In this document: positions 7,929 through 15,187 of the stretch, in pieces
How the letters are laid out: each line of letters begins with the position of its first letter
Position numbering within the stretch: position 1 is the stretch's first letter
The notes under the pieces: model-generated
Seen by the model: only the letters and a program-made list of their open reading frames with translations
What the model was told of the DNA's origin: nothing
The model's database searches: none
Assembly (NCBI RefSeq): GCF_016862995.1
Contig: NZ_BOOA01000076.1
Coordinates: forward strand, 1 to 39,131
DNA from: Acrocarpospora phusangensis
GTDB taxonomy: Bacteria > Actinomycetota > Actinomycetes > Streptosporangiales > Streptosporangiaceae
DNA length: 39,131 bases
Reading direction: 5' to 3'
Made by a program: the position numbers and the translations under genes

Positions 7929-8927
7929 TCACGCGGCGGCCTCCGACTTGGCCGGGCCGGTGAGGGCGAGGAAGACCTCGTCCAGGCTGGGCTGCCCCAG
8001 CGAGAAGTCATCCACGACGATCCCGGCCGCCGCGAGCTCGGACAAAGCTCTCGCCGCCTGTTCGGCCGCACCCCGATCCATCTCCCGCTCGGTGCCCTGC
8101 CCGGTGACGCGAGCGGCGAGAGACACCGGATCGGCGCCCAGCTGAACCGGCGAGTTGAGCACCCGGGCCAGCACCCGCTCGGCCTCCGGCCGCTGTCCGG
8201 CGTCACGCAGGCGCAGATGCACGGTGCCGGCGCCGACGGAGGACTTGAGCTCGCCCGGAGTGCCCTCGGCGATGACCCGACCGGCGTCGATGACCGCGAT
8301 GCGGGCGGCCAGATGGTCGGCTTCGTCCAGGTACTGGGTGGTGAGCAGGACGGTGGTGCCGTGCGCGACGACCGCCCGGACGATGTCCCAGACCTGGTTG
8401 CGGCTGCGCGGGTCGAGGCCCGTGGTGGGCTCGTCCAGGAAGAGCAGGCGGGGCGTGTTGAGGATGCTGGCGGCGATGTCGAGCCTGCGGCGCATGCCGC
8501 CGGAGTAGTTCTTGACCTGGCGGTCGGCGGCGTCGGTGAGGCCGAAGGCTTCCAGCAGCTGGGCCGAGCGGGCGCGGGCGGCGGGTTTGCGGTAGCCGAG
8601 CAGGCGGCCGAGGAGCACGAGGTTCTCGGCGCCGGTCATGTCCTCGTCGACGGAGGCGTACTGGCCGGTCAGGCTGACCAGGCCGCGTACGGCGTCGGCT
8701 TGCCGTACCACGTCGAGGCCGAAGACGTGGGCCTGGCCGGCGTCGGGGCGGAGCAGGGTGGCGAGCATTCTGACGGCGGTGGTCTTGCCGGCGCCGTTGG
8801 GACCGAGCACGCCGTAGACGGAACCGGCGGGGACGGTCAGGTCGAGGCCGTCCACGGCCCGGGTGGAGCCGAATGTCTTGACCAGGCCGGATGTCTCGAT
8901 GGCCGGGGTGGATTCGTCGTGCGTCAT
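7929..8927 (-). CDS. drrA: ABC exporter ATP-binding protein (DrrA family)
   Basis: A 332-aa ATPase with Walker [10 protein letters not shown] (residues 42-50), signature YSGGMRRR, Walker [14 protein letters not shown] and the switch His region [11 protein letters not shown]. The long C-terminal extension ending [16 protein letters not shown] is the DrrA regulatory domain needed for assembly with DrrB. It powers export of an unidentified hydrophobic compound through the adjacent permease. The start has a purine-rich site (AGAGGG) just upstream. The divergent promoter region shared with the flavoprotein at 9037 holds a perfect 21-nt palindrome, the likely binding site of a TetR-type regulator encoded elsewhere. 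Confidence 0.93.
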   Translation of the reverse strand: MTHDESTPAIETSGLVKTFGSTRAVDGLDLTVPAGSVYGVLGPNGAGKTTAVRMLATLLRPDAGQAHVFGLDVVRQADAVRGLVSLTGQYASVDEDMTGAENLVLLGRLLGYRKPAARARSAQLLEAFGLTDAADRQVKNYSGGMRRRLDIAASILNTPRLLFLDEPTTGLDPRSRNQVWDIVRAVVAHGTTVLLTTQYLDEADHLAARIAVIDAGRVIAEGTPGELKSSVGAGTVHLRLRDAGQRPEAERVLARVLNSPVQLGADPVSLAARVTGQGTEREMDRGAAEQAARALSELAAAGIVVDDFSLGQPSLDEVFLALTGPAKSEAAA

Positions 8928-8965
8928 GGGTGACCCTCTCTGTCACCCTTCAGGCGCGAGAGACA

Positions 8966-8986
8966 CCGCTAGATCGGATCTAGCGG
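8966..8986. promoter_or_regulatory. 21-nt perfect palindromic operator
   Basis: CCGCTAGATC and its exact reverse complement flank a single central G at 8976. It lies 39 nt upstream of drrA and 51 nt upstream of the divergent flavoprotein gene. Size and symmetry are typical of TetR-family operators, which commonly govern Drr exporters; the regulator is not in this window. Confidence 0.7.
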
Positions 8987-9036
8987 GTAGTTGATCACCC
9001 AGCGTGTACGGTCGGAATCGAGCATCTGGAGGAGCT

Positions 9037-10449
9037 ATGTCTGACGTCTTCGACGTAATCGTGATCGGCGCCGGCCCGGCCGGCGAGAACGTGGTGGACC
9101 GGGTGACGCGCGGCGGGCTCACGGCGGCGATCGTGGAGCGGGAACTGGCCGGCGGCGAGTGCGCCTACTGGGCCTGCGTTCCGAGCAAGGCGCTGCTGCG
9201 TCCGATGGAGATCGTCGCCGAGGCAGGCCGGCTGCCGGGCCTGCGGACCGAGCCGATCGATGTGCAGGCGGTGCTGGCCCGGCGGGACGAGACCGTCTCC
9301 AACTACGACGACTCCGGCCAGATCAGGTGGATCGAGTCGGTCAACGGCACGGCCGTCCGGGGCAGGGGGCGGGTGGCGGGCCCGCGCCAGGTCGAGGTCG
9401 TCGACGGCGAGGGCGGCAGGCGGCTGCTGACCGCGCGGCAGGCGGTCGTGCTGGCCACCGGAAGCACCGCGGCGATCCCGCCGGTCCCGGGACTGGCCGA
9501 GGCGCGGCCGTGGACCAATCGGGAGTCGACCGGCGTGAAGGACGTGCCGGAACGGCTGGTCGTGCTGGGCGGCGGCGTGGTCGCCTGCGAGATGTCGCAG
9601 GCCCTGTACGCCCTGGGCGCCAAGCAGACCACGATGATCGTCCGGGGCGACCGGCTCCTGGGCCGGGTGGAGCCGTTCGCGAGCGACATGGTCACCGAGT
9701 CCCTGCGGGATTACGGGATCGACATCCGGTTCGGGACGGAGATCGTGAACGTGTCCCGGCCGGTGCCGGGCGGCGAGGTCACGGTGGACCTGTCGGACGG
9801 CACGCGGCTGGTGGCCGACGAGATCCTGGTGGCCGCCGGGCGGCGGCTGGCCAGCTACGACATCGGCCTGGCGTCGATCGGGCTGCCGGAGGAAGGGCCG
9901 GTGAAGGTCGACGACAGCATGCGGGCGACGGCGGTGGAGGACGGCTGGCTGTACGCGGTCGGCGACGTGAACGGCCGCAACATCCTCACCCACATGGGGA
10001 AATATCAGGCGAGGCTGTGCGGCGACGTGATCGTGGCCCGGGCCACCGGCGGCAAGGACGACCTGCCGTCCATGCGCGATCGCGCCGACCACATCGGCGC
10101 CCCACAGGTGATCTTCACCGACCCCAACGTGTGCGCGGTCGGCCGCCCCGAGGAGCGCGCCCGCCGGGAGGGCTTCAACGTCCGGACCGTCGAGTACGAC
10201 CTGGGCCGGGTGACGGGCGCGTACCTGCAGGGAGACGGGTACAAGGGCCGGGCCAAGGCCGTGGTGGACGAGGACCGGCGGGTGCTGCTGGGCGTCACGT
10301 TCGTCGGGCCGGGGGTGGCGGAACTGCTGCACGCCGCGACGATCGCCGTCGTCTCGGAGGTGCCGCTGGACGATCTCTGGCACGCCGTGCCGACGTTCCC
10401 CACGGTCAGCGAGATCTGGCTGCGCCTGCTTGAGGAGTACGGCCTGTAA
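9037..10449 (+). CDS. FAD-dependent NAD(P)-disulfide oxidoreductase homologue
   Basis: This 470-aa protein has the class I disulfide-reductase fold. Residues 10-15 give the FAD-binding GAGPAG, and Cys42 and Cys47 form the redox pair (CAYWAC, C-x4-C) in the position of the Lpd/MerA disulfide. VVLGGGVVACEMSQ is the NAD(P)-binding motif and LYAVGDVNG the second FAD motif. The usual C-terminal HPTxxE is replaced by FPTVSE: Phe454 stands where the catalytic His should be, while Glu459 remains. It is therefore unlikely to be a normal dihydrolipoamide dehydrogenase or glutathione reductase; quinone or small-disulfide reduction is possible (inference). The ATG at 9037 follows GGAGGAG closely; a GTG 33 nt earlier lacks such a site. 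Confidence 0.88.
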   Translation: MSDVFDVIVIGAGPAGENVVDRVTRGGLTAAIVERELAGGECAYWACVPSKALLRPMEIVAEAGRLPGLRTEPIDVQAVLARRDETVSNYDDSGQIRWIESVNGTAVRGRGRVAGPRQVEVVDGEGGRRLLTARQAVVLATGSTAAIPPVPGLAEARPWTNRESTGVKDVPERLVVLGGGVVACEMSQALYALGAKQTTMIVRGDRLLGRVEPFASDMVTESLRDYGIDIRFGTEIVNVSRPVPGGEVTVDLSDGTRLVADEILVAAGRRLASYDIGLASIGLPEEGPVKVDDSMRATAVEDGWLYAVGDVNGRNILTHMGKYQARLCGDVIVARATGGKDDLPSMRDRADHIGAPQVIFTDPNVCAVGRPEERARREGFNVRTVEYDLGRVTGAYLQGDGYKGRAKAVVDEDRRVLLGVTFVGPGVAELLHAATIAVVSEVPLDDLWHAVPTFPTVSEIWLRLLEEYGL

Positions 10450-10503
10450 GTTCACCTGGAGTTCCTTGCGGGTGGCGCCCCGGTGGCGCTTCGGTGAGTT
10501 CTC

Positions 10504-12162
10504 ATGAACGTGAGCGAACCGGTTGTCGTGGACTCGACGGTCGAACGGGATGCTTCCGGTGAACTCCGGCAGGAGGGCAACCGGGTGCCGGACATCGTCA
10601 CGCTGGACGCGCGGCGCTGGGTCGTGGCCTGGCGGGCGGGCCTGCGGGACGCTCGCGACCCGACTCCGACCGATCAGGGGTCGATCCGGTACGCCCGATC
10701 GGACGACGGGGGGCGTACCTGGACCAAGGGCACCCTGGCTCCGGCGACGGCCACCCACCGGTTCCACTACTGCGTGTTCCTCAACGACAACGGCGTGCTC
10801 TACGCGCTGCTCGGGCGGATCACGATCGCGGAGGACCGGCAGGGCGACGACGTGGACGGTTTCCCCACCCGGCTGACCATGAAGCGCAGCACCGACCGAG
10901 GCGACACATGGTCAGATTTCCCGATAAATGTGGATGTGCCGGGTAATACGCGTGGGGTGGTCGTGGCGGGGAAGCCCGTGCGGCATCAGGGTGTGTGGCT
11001 GGTGCCGTACTGGCGGCAGGGGACGGGAGCGTCGCAGGCCGGCGTGCTGCGGTCGGCGGATCTGCGGACCTGGACGTCGGGGGCGCTCGCGGTCAACCCG
11101 CCGGGCATCGGCGTCGAGGAGCCCCAGATCGTCTCCGACGGCACCACCCTGCTCATGGTCACCCGCGCGCTGGTACGGACTGCGTCCCCCGAAACCCGCG
11201 ATCCGTACTACCGCGCGAACGCCGCCTACTCGGCGACCACCACCAGCTCCGACGGCGGCCTCACGTGGGCGCCGATGACGCTTGACCCCGAGTTGCCCAA
11301 CTACTACGTGAAGACGTTCTACGCCAGAGCGGCCGATGGACGGCATCTGGCCATGTACAACACGCTGGCGGGGCCGTTCGCGGGTTCGGCGCAGAGCCGG
11401 CCCGACCGGTACCGCGAGGTCCTGCACTACAAAGTTCGCAGACCGGGCGAACCCTGGCAGCCGGGCCGGCTCTTCGCCGACGGGCCCCGCCTCACCACGG
11501 GCGCGGCCAAGGGCTGGGACGTCTACCCCAGCGGCGACGAGTTCGCGCCCGGCAAGTTCGCGATCGTCTGGGAGCACAACCAGATCAACATCAAGGTCGC
11601 CGTGCTGGACCTCGACAGCGAGCTCCCGGCCGACCTCGCGCCCGGCCGGTGGACCCTGGACCCCGGTGCCCGGCTCGACGAGACCGGCCTCCACCTCCGC
11701 AGCGCCACCGCGACCCCGGTCAGGGCGACCGCCGCGCTGATCGCCGTCTGCGACTTCACCGTGGAGTTCCGGGGCCTGGTCGTGGACGACAGCGCGCTCG
11801 ATCCGCGTACCGGGCAGGGCGTGAGCCTCGGGACGAAGGTCTGCAACGGCGCTCGGCGGCTGATGCTGACCGTCCAGCGGGGCGGCGTCTGGACCATGCG
11901 CAAAGGCTCCACGACCTGGGAACGTGTGCTCTCCGTCCCGGCGGCCGAGGCCACCTGGAAGGTGACCACGGACAGCGCGGGCGTGGCCCGGCTCTTCCGC
12001 GACGGACTCGACACGGGCGTCACGTGGATCATCCAGGACAGCGGCGAGAAACCGGGAGTGACCCATTGGGTGGCCGGAACGCCCGGAGGCAACGCCGCGC
12101 AGGCGCACATCTCCTGGACGAGGGTGACCCCGACAAGCCCCGGCAACGATCCGCGCGCATGA
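10504..12162 (+). CDS. BNR/Asp-box (sialidase-like) beta-propeller protein
   Basis: This 552-aa protein has three Asp boxes (SDDGGRTW, STDRGDTW, SSDGGLTW) and an N-terminal NRVPDIV segment that corresponds to the RIP box of sialidases, so the first ~370 residues should form a six-bladed propeller. The C-terminal ~180 residues (from about LDPGARLDETGL) look like a beta-sandwich of lectin or concanavalin type. Exo-alpha-sialidases cleave terminal sialic acids, but I cannot confirm the full Arg triad and Tyr-Glu pair by eye, so substrate and activity are open. There is no signal peptide, which is odd for an enzyme of this kind. It starts 54 nt after the flavoprotein, with only a weak GGTGAG site. 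Confidence 0.75.
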   Translation: MNVSEPVVVDSTVERDASGELRQEGNRVPDIVTLDARRWVVAWRAGLRDARDPTPTDQGSIRYARSDDGGRTWTKGTLAPATATHRFHYCVFLNDNGVLYALLGRITIAEDRQGDDVDGFPTRLTMKRSTDRGDTWSDFPINVDVPGNTRGVVVAGKPVRHQGVWLVPYWRQGTGASQAGVLRSADLRTWTSGALAVNPPGIGVEEPQIVSDGTTLLMVTRALVRTASPETRDPYYRANAAYSATTTSSDGGLTWAPMTLDPELPNYYVKTFYARAADGRHLAMYNTLAGPFAGSAQSRPDRYREVLHYKVRRPGEPWQPGRLFADGPRLTTGAAKGWDVYPSGDEFAPGKFAIVWEHNQINIKVAVLDLDSELPADLAPGRWTLDPGARLDETGLHLRSATATPVRATAALIAVCDFTVEFRGLVVDDSALDPRTGQGVSLGTKVCNGARRLMLTVQRGGVWTMRKGSTTWERVLSVPAAEATWKVTTDSAGVARLFRDGLDTGVTWIIQDSGEKPGVTHWVAGTPGGNAAQAHISWTRVTPTSPGNDPRA

Positions 12163-12269
12163 CGCCGCAACCGAAGGACCGGATCGTGTCCCCCATCAGC
12201 ATCCAGGAGGGTGCCCAGAAGCTCATCCGCGAGCACGGCACCGGCCCGGTGCCCCTGGTGGTGGCATGA
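12159..12269 (+). CDS. 36-aa small ORF or gene remnant coupled to the Asp-box gene
   Basis: An ATG overlaps the preceding stop (ATGA) and opens 36 codons, almost all with G or C in third position, giving a hydrophilic peptide ending GTGPVPLVVA. Coding-like composition stops abruptly at the TGA. No further recognisable protein is visible in the remaining ~200 nt before dapD in any frame. It may be a real small protein or the N-terminal stump of a decayed gene. Confidence 0.35.
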   Translation: MTPQPKDRIVSPISIQEGAQKLIREHGTGPVPLVVA

Positions 12270-12457
12270 GCCGCGATCGTGCGTCGATCCGAGGCGCGGC
12301 CTCGACTTCCAAGAACGTGAACTCCCCCGGCGTCGCGATCGACTCAGTCAGCCCCGGCATCACCCTGAGCGGGTGCCGACGATCACGAACGGGCTCAGTA
12401 GGCGCACGAGTCCTCGCCGGACGCTGGACGGCTCGGCGGCTGGCTGCGGGTGGGCGG

Positions 12458-12463
12458 TATTTT
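12458..12463 (+). promoter_or_regulatory. -10 box of dapD (leaderless transcript)
   Basis: TATTTT ends 7 nt before the GTG start at 12471, in surroundings that are otherwise nearly all G and C. With no ribosome-binding site, transcription probably starts at or next to the GTG. No good -35 is visible. Confidence 0.5.
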
Positions 12464-12470
12464 GGACGCC

Positions 12471-13436
12471 GTGACAGCTATTGATCCCGGCACCACCGGT
12501 GCGTATGGCACGGGCCTGGCGACGATCGCCGCCGACGGCACGGTTTTGGACACCTGGTTTCCCGCGCCCGCCCTGGGCGAGCCGTCCAGTATCGGCACCC
12601 GGCGGCTCTCCGCCGAGGAGGCGGGCGAACTGGCGGGCCTGGCCGGTCCCGACCCGGCCCGCGGCGTGGAGGTCGTCGCCGTGTACGTGGGGATCGGCAA
12701 GCTCGCCGAAGCCCCGGCCGACGCCCACGACGCGTACCTCCGCCTGCACCTGCTGTCCTCCCGCCTGATCCGCCCGCACGGCCTCAACCTGGACGGCGTC
12801 TTCGGCGTCCTGGCCAACGTCGTCTGGACCAACTTCGGCCCCTGCGCCGTCGAGGACTTCGAGCAGGTACGGCTCCGCCTGCGTTCCCGCGGCCCCGTCA
12901 CCGTCTACGGCGTCGACAAGTTCCCGCGCATGGTCGACTACGTGCTCCCCACCGGGGTCCGCGTCGCCGACGCCGACCGGGTACGCCTCGGCGCCCACCT
13001 GGCCTCCGGCACGACCGTGATGCACGAGGGCTTCGTCAACTTCAACGCCGGCACCCTCGGCGCGTCCATGGTCGAAGGCCGCATCTCCGCCGGAGTCGTC
13101 GTCGGTAATGGCTCCGACGTGGGCGGCGGCGCTTCGATCATGGGCACCCTGTCGGGCGGCGGCAAGGCGATCATCTCGGTCGGCGAACGCTGCCTCATCG
13201 GCGCCAACGCCGGCATCGGCATCTCCCTCGGCGACGACTGCGTCGTGGAGGCCGGCCTGTACGTCACCGCCGGCACCAAGGTCACCCTCCCCGACGGCAC
13301 CGTCACCAAGGCCCGCGACCTCTCCGGCCAGAACGGCCTCCTCCTCCGCCGCAACTCCACCACCGGCACCGTCGAAGCCGTCCCCCGCACCGGCACCGGC
13401 ATCGAACTCAACGCCGCCCTCCACGCCAACGACTAA
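12471..13436 (+). CDS. dapD: Tetrahydrodipicolinate N-succinyltransferase
   Basis: A 321-aa enzyme of the actinobacterial DapD type. It transfers succinate from succinyl-CoA to tetrahydrodipicolinate in the lysine/diaminopimelate pathway, feeding both lysine and peptidoglycan. The middle and C-terminal part is a left-handed beta-helix: hexapeptide turns run through [20 protein letters not shown], then [20 protein letters not shown] and [29 protein letters not shown] and GGGKAII are conserved family segments. Start choice: GTG at 12471 (VTAIDPG) because a TATTTT box sits right before it and family members start near here; an in-frame GTG at 12450 is upstream of that box. dapA lies 4.6 kb downstream. 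Its last codons recur three times in the following repeats. Confidence 0.92.
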   Translation: MTAIDPGTTGAYGTGLATIAADGTVLDTWFPAPALGEPSSIGTRRLSAEEAGELAGLAGPDPARGVEVVAVYVGIGKLAEAPADAHDAYLRLHLLSSRLIRPHGLNLDGVFGVLANVVWTNFGPCAVEDFEQVRLRLRSRGPVTVYGVDKFPRMVDYVLPTGVRVADADRVRLGAHLASGTTVMHEGFVNFNAGTLGASMVEGRISAGVVVGNGSDVGGGASIMGTLSGGGKAIISVGERCLIGANAGIGISLGDDCVVEAGLYVTAGTKVTLPDGTVTKARDLSGQNGLLLRRNSTTGTVEAVPRTGTGIELNAALHAND

Positions 13437-13702
13437 CCCTTTGCCCACCCGCCCACCCCCTCACAGACAACGAGAGGGTGGGCGGAGCACACAGCCAGAA
13501 CGCCGCCCTCCACGCCAACGACTGACCCTTTTGCCCACCCGCCCACCCCCTCACAAATAACGAGAGGGGGCGGGCGAAGCACACAGCCGCCCTCCACGCC
13601 AACGACTCACCCTTTGCCCACCCGCCCACCCCCTCACTGATGACGAGAGGGGCGGGCGGAGCGCACAGGCTGAACGCCGCCCTCCACGCCAACGACTGAC
13701 CA
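13410..13702. repeat. Tandem ~88-bp repeat containing the dapD 3' end and its terminator
   Basis: Unit 1 begins inside dapD (codons for NAALHAND plus stop) and runs through a hairpin. The same block recurs from 13499 and ~13586, and a partial copy (dapD end only) from 13674; spacings between equivalent bases are 89, 84 and 90. Each extra copy retains the ~25 nt of former coding sequence followed, in copies 2 and 3, by a hairpin. The copies differ by scattered substitutions and small indels, so the array is not a very recent duplication. Confidence 0.93.
13449..13485 (+). terminator. dapD terminator hairpin (first of three)
   Basis: A 14-bp stem with one mismatch (13449-13462 with 13472-13485, 9-nt loop) starts 12 nt after the dapD stop. 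Equivalent hairpins follow at 13539-13576 and 13622-13659 in the repeat copies, giving three terminators in a row. Confidence 0.75.
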
Positions 13703-13726
13703 ACAATCACGCTGAACGACCCAAGC

Positions 13727-14022
13727 TAGCCGCTTCTCGCCGTTATCCGGCGCCGTCAACGCAGGTGATGCTTCTCACCGCACCGGCACCGAAACGGCCC
13801 GTTCGTTCTGTTAGGACCGACTGGCCCAAGCCACTACAGAGCCGACTCTGTCAGGGCGTCTGAGACTGGCCTGAGCCCCTGACAGAGCCGGCACGGCGGG
13901 CCAGCTCAAGCCGACCAAAATGCCCTGAGCCCTCTACCGGGCTGAAGAGCCCTTCTTGGCGCCGGTGCGGCGAGACGCGTCACCTGCGTTGACGGCGCCG
14001 GACAACGGCGCGAACCCGGCTA
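13727..14022. repeat. 296-nt fold-back element with long inverted repeats
   Basis: The outer arms are 31-bp near-perfect inverted repeats (13738-13768 with 13980-14010, one mismatch). They extend outward by a further short match (TAGCCG at 13727-13732, complement at 14017-14022) and inward by ~20 nt of imperfect pairing. Nested inside are a 7-bp pair (13821-13827 with 13898-13904) and a perfect 11-bp pair (13846-13856 with 13877-13887). The whole element can fold as one long hairpin. It contains no ORF worth calling. It may be a MITE-like element or a structured RNA. Confidence 0.85.
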
Positions 14023-14029
14023 TGCGGCA

Positions 14030-14845
14030 TCAGGCAGGGGTAATGGACTCCTGGAGTTCGGTGACCCAGGTGGAGGGGTCGCCCATGCCGTATTCGAGGT
14101 AGACCTCGCGGGTGAAGCCGACGCTGCGGTAGCCGTTCTCCTCGACCCAGCGGGCCAGCTGCTGGTGCGAGGAGCCGACGTCGTCCATGGGCCCGTGATG
14201 CAGGATGGTCGCCGCCTGCTCGATGGGCGGCAAGTCCACGACGGCGAAGTCGTACGCGTCGCTGGGCGCGACGGCGACGGGGAAGCCGGCGTGGACGAGC
14301 ACCCCCTCGGGGACCTGCTCGTAGTAGGCGATACCGGGCCCCACAAGGGCGACTCCGGCTTTCTCCATGCGGCTGTGCAACTCGGGGTAGAGCGGCTGGA
14401 TCACCGGCCCGATGTGCTCGGATTCGTAGCTTTCCGCGATCCCGGTGAGCTCGGCCACCCGTACGGCGGGCACGCTCTTGACGACGATGTCGGCGGGCAT
14501 GACACCTTCCCTCTCGATGGTTCGGATCCTCGCCTCCACATGGACCAGCCGAGCCCGATCCCGGACAACCTGGGCCTCCAGCTCGGCCTGCCGCAGTCGC
14601 AGCATCCCGTGCAGCTCCGCCACGCTGACCTTGTCGTCGAGCACCTGCCCGACCTGCTGCAGGGTGAATCCGAGGTCCTTGAGCGCGATCAGCCGGTTGA
14701 GCCGGGACAGTTGGGCCGCCTCGTAGTAGCGGTATCCGGTGGCGGGATCGACGCGGGCGGGCCGCAGCAGCCCCACCGTGTCGTAGTGGCGCAGCATGCG
14801 GATCGACACGCGGCCGATTCTGGCGAAGTCTCCGATACTGAACAT
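14030..14845 (-). CDS. MerR-family regulator with GyrI-like effector domain
   Basis: This 271-aa protein has an N-terminal MerR winged helix (MFSIGDFARIGRVSIRMLRH, then YDTVGLLRPARVDPATGYRYY), a dimerising coiled coil (~residues 75-115), and a C-terminal GyrI-like (SRPBCC-related small-molecule-binding) domain from ~120 with VPAVRVAELTG and HGPMDDVGSSHQQLARWVEENGY. This BmrR/TipA-like architecture senses hydrophobic drugs or metabolites and activates its promoter by DNA distortion. GGAGG lies just before the ATG. Its own promoter has a 19-bp spacer with a dyad, the hallmark of MerR autoregulation. The small membrane protein gene at 14981 is divergent and a possible target. Confidence 0.92.
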   Translation of the reverse strand: MFSIGDFARIGRVSIRMLRHYDTVGLLRPARVDPATGYRYYEAAQLSRLNRLIALKDLGFTLQQVGQVLDDKVSVAELHGMLRLRQAELEAQVVRDRARLVHVEARIRTIEREGVMPADIVVKSVPAVRVAELTGIAESYESEHIGPVIQPLYPELHSRMEKAGVALVGPGIAYYEQVPEGVLVHAGFPVAVAPSDAYDFAVVDLPPIEQAATILHHGPMDDVGSSHQQLARWVEENGYRSVGFTREVYLEYGMGDPSTWVTELQESITPA

Positions 14846-14855
14846 GTCGCCTCCA

Positions 14856-14886
14856 GGTCTAGGACCTCACACGATGTCAGAGTCAA
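14856..14886 (-). promoter_or_regulatory. MerR-type promoter with 19-bp spacer and internal dyad
   Basis: On the minus strand, TTGACT (14886-14881) and TAGACC (14861-14856) are separated by 19 nt rather than 17. The spacer contains the dyad CTGACA-TCG-TGTGAG (14880-14866). Over-long spacers with a central dyad are the known architecture of MerR-controlled promoters, so this is the likely autoregulatory site. Confidence 0.65.
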
Positions 14887-14980
14887 CCGTCCCTGGCCCG
14901 AACCCCCGGAATCCCTGACTTAACCCTGAGGTTGGCTCTCGGATGGCCCGTTGTGGCGGCGTGCGCCGTACCGTGAAGGC

Positions 14981-15169
14981 ATGGGACGCATTCTTATGAT
15001 CGCCGCGCTGGTCGTGGTGGGCTTCTTCGTCGTCGGCTGGCTGATCGGCTTCGTCTTCAGCCTCCTCAAGTGGGTTCTGATCGCCGGCCTGCTGGCGCTC
15101 GCCGTCATGGGCGTCATGCGCCTGACCAGGTCGGGAGGTGCCAAGTCCGACGACTCCCCGTACGCGTAG
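14981..15169 (+). CDS. Small two-helix membrane protein
   Basis: A 62-aa protein with two hydrophobic segments (ILMIAALVVVGFFVVGWLIG and ILLKWV-like followed by LIAGLLALAVMGVM) and a short polar C-tail ending KSDDSPYA. I do not recognise a named family. The ATG at 14981 has no clear ribosome-binding site; TACCGT 6 nt upstream could be the -10 of a leaderless transcript. It lies between the MerR gene (divergent) and the cation transporter (same strand, 18 nt away). It could be controlled by either neighbour's promoter region. Confidence 0.6.
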   Translation: MGRILMIAALVVVGFFVVGWLIGFVFSLLKWVLIAGLLALAVMGVMRLTRSGGAKSDDSPYA

Positions 15170-15187
15170 GTTTCGTATATTCGAAAC
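15170..15187 (+). promoter_or_regulatory. Palindromic operator overlapping the -10 of the cation transporter
   Basis: GTTTCG and CGAAAC flank TATATT-containing AT-rich sequence, an 18-nt dyad that ends directly at the ATG at 15188. TATATT (15176-15181) is a good -10 hexamer and would give a leaderless mRNA. A protein bound here would block the promoter, as metal-sensing ArsR/SmtB-type repressors do; no such gene is adjacent. Confidence 0.6.

Noticed and set aside
6914-7963. A plus-strand 349-codon frame ending in KTDTKTD repeats
   Set aside because: Antisense to drrB; the repeated peptide is only the 12-bp DNA repeat read in frame.
8995-10767. A 590-codon minus-strand frame over the flavoprotein
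   Set aside because: Antisense shadow of the 9037-10449 gene, whose FAD and NAD motifs are unambiguous.
13410-13702. CRISPR array
   Set aside because: Units are ~88 bp with terminator hairpins and dapD codons, no unique spacers, and no cas genes.
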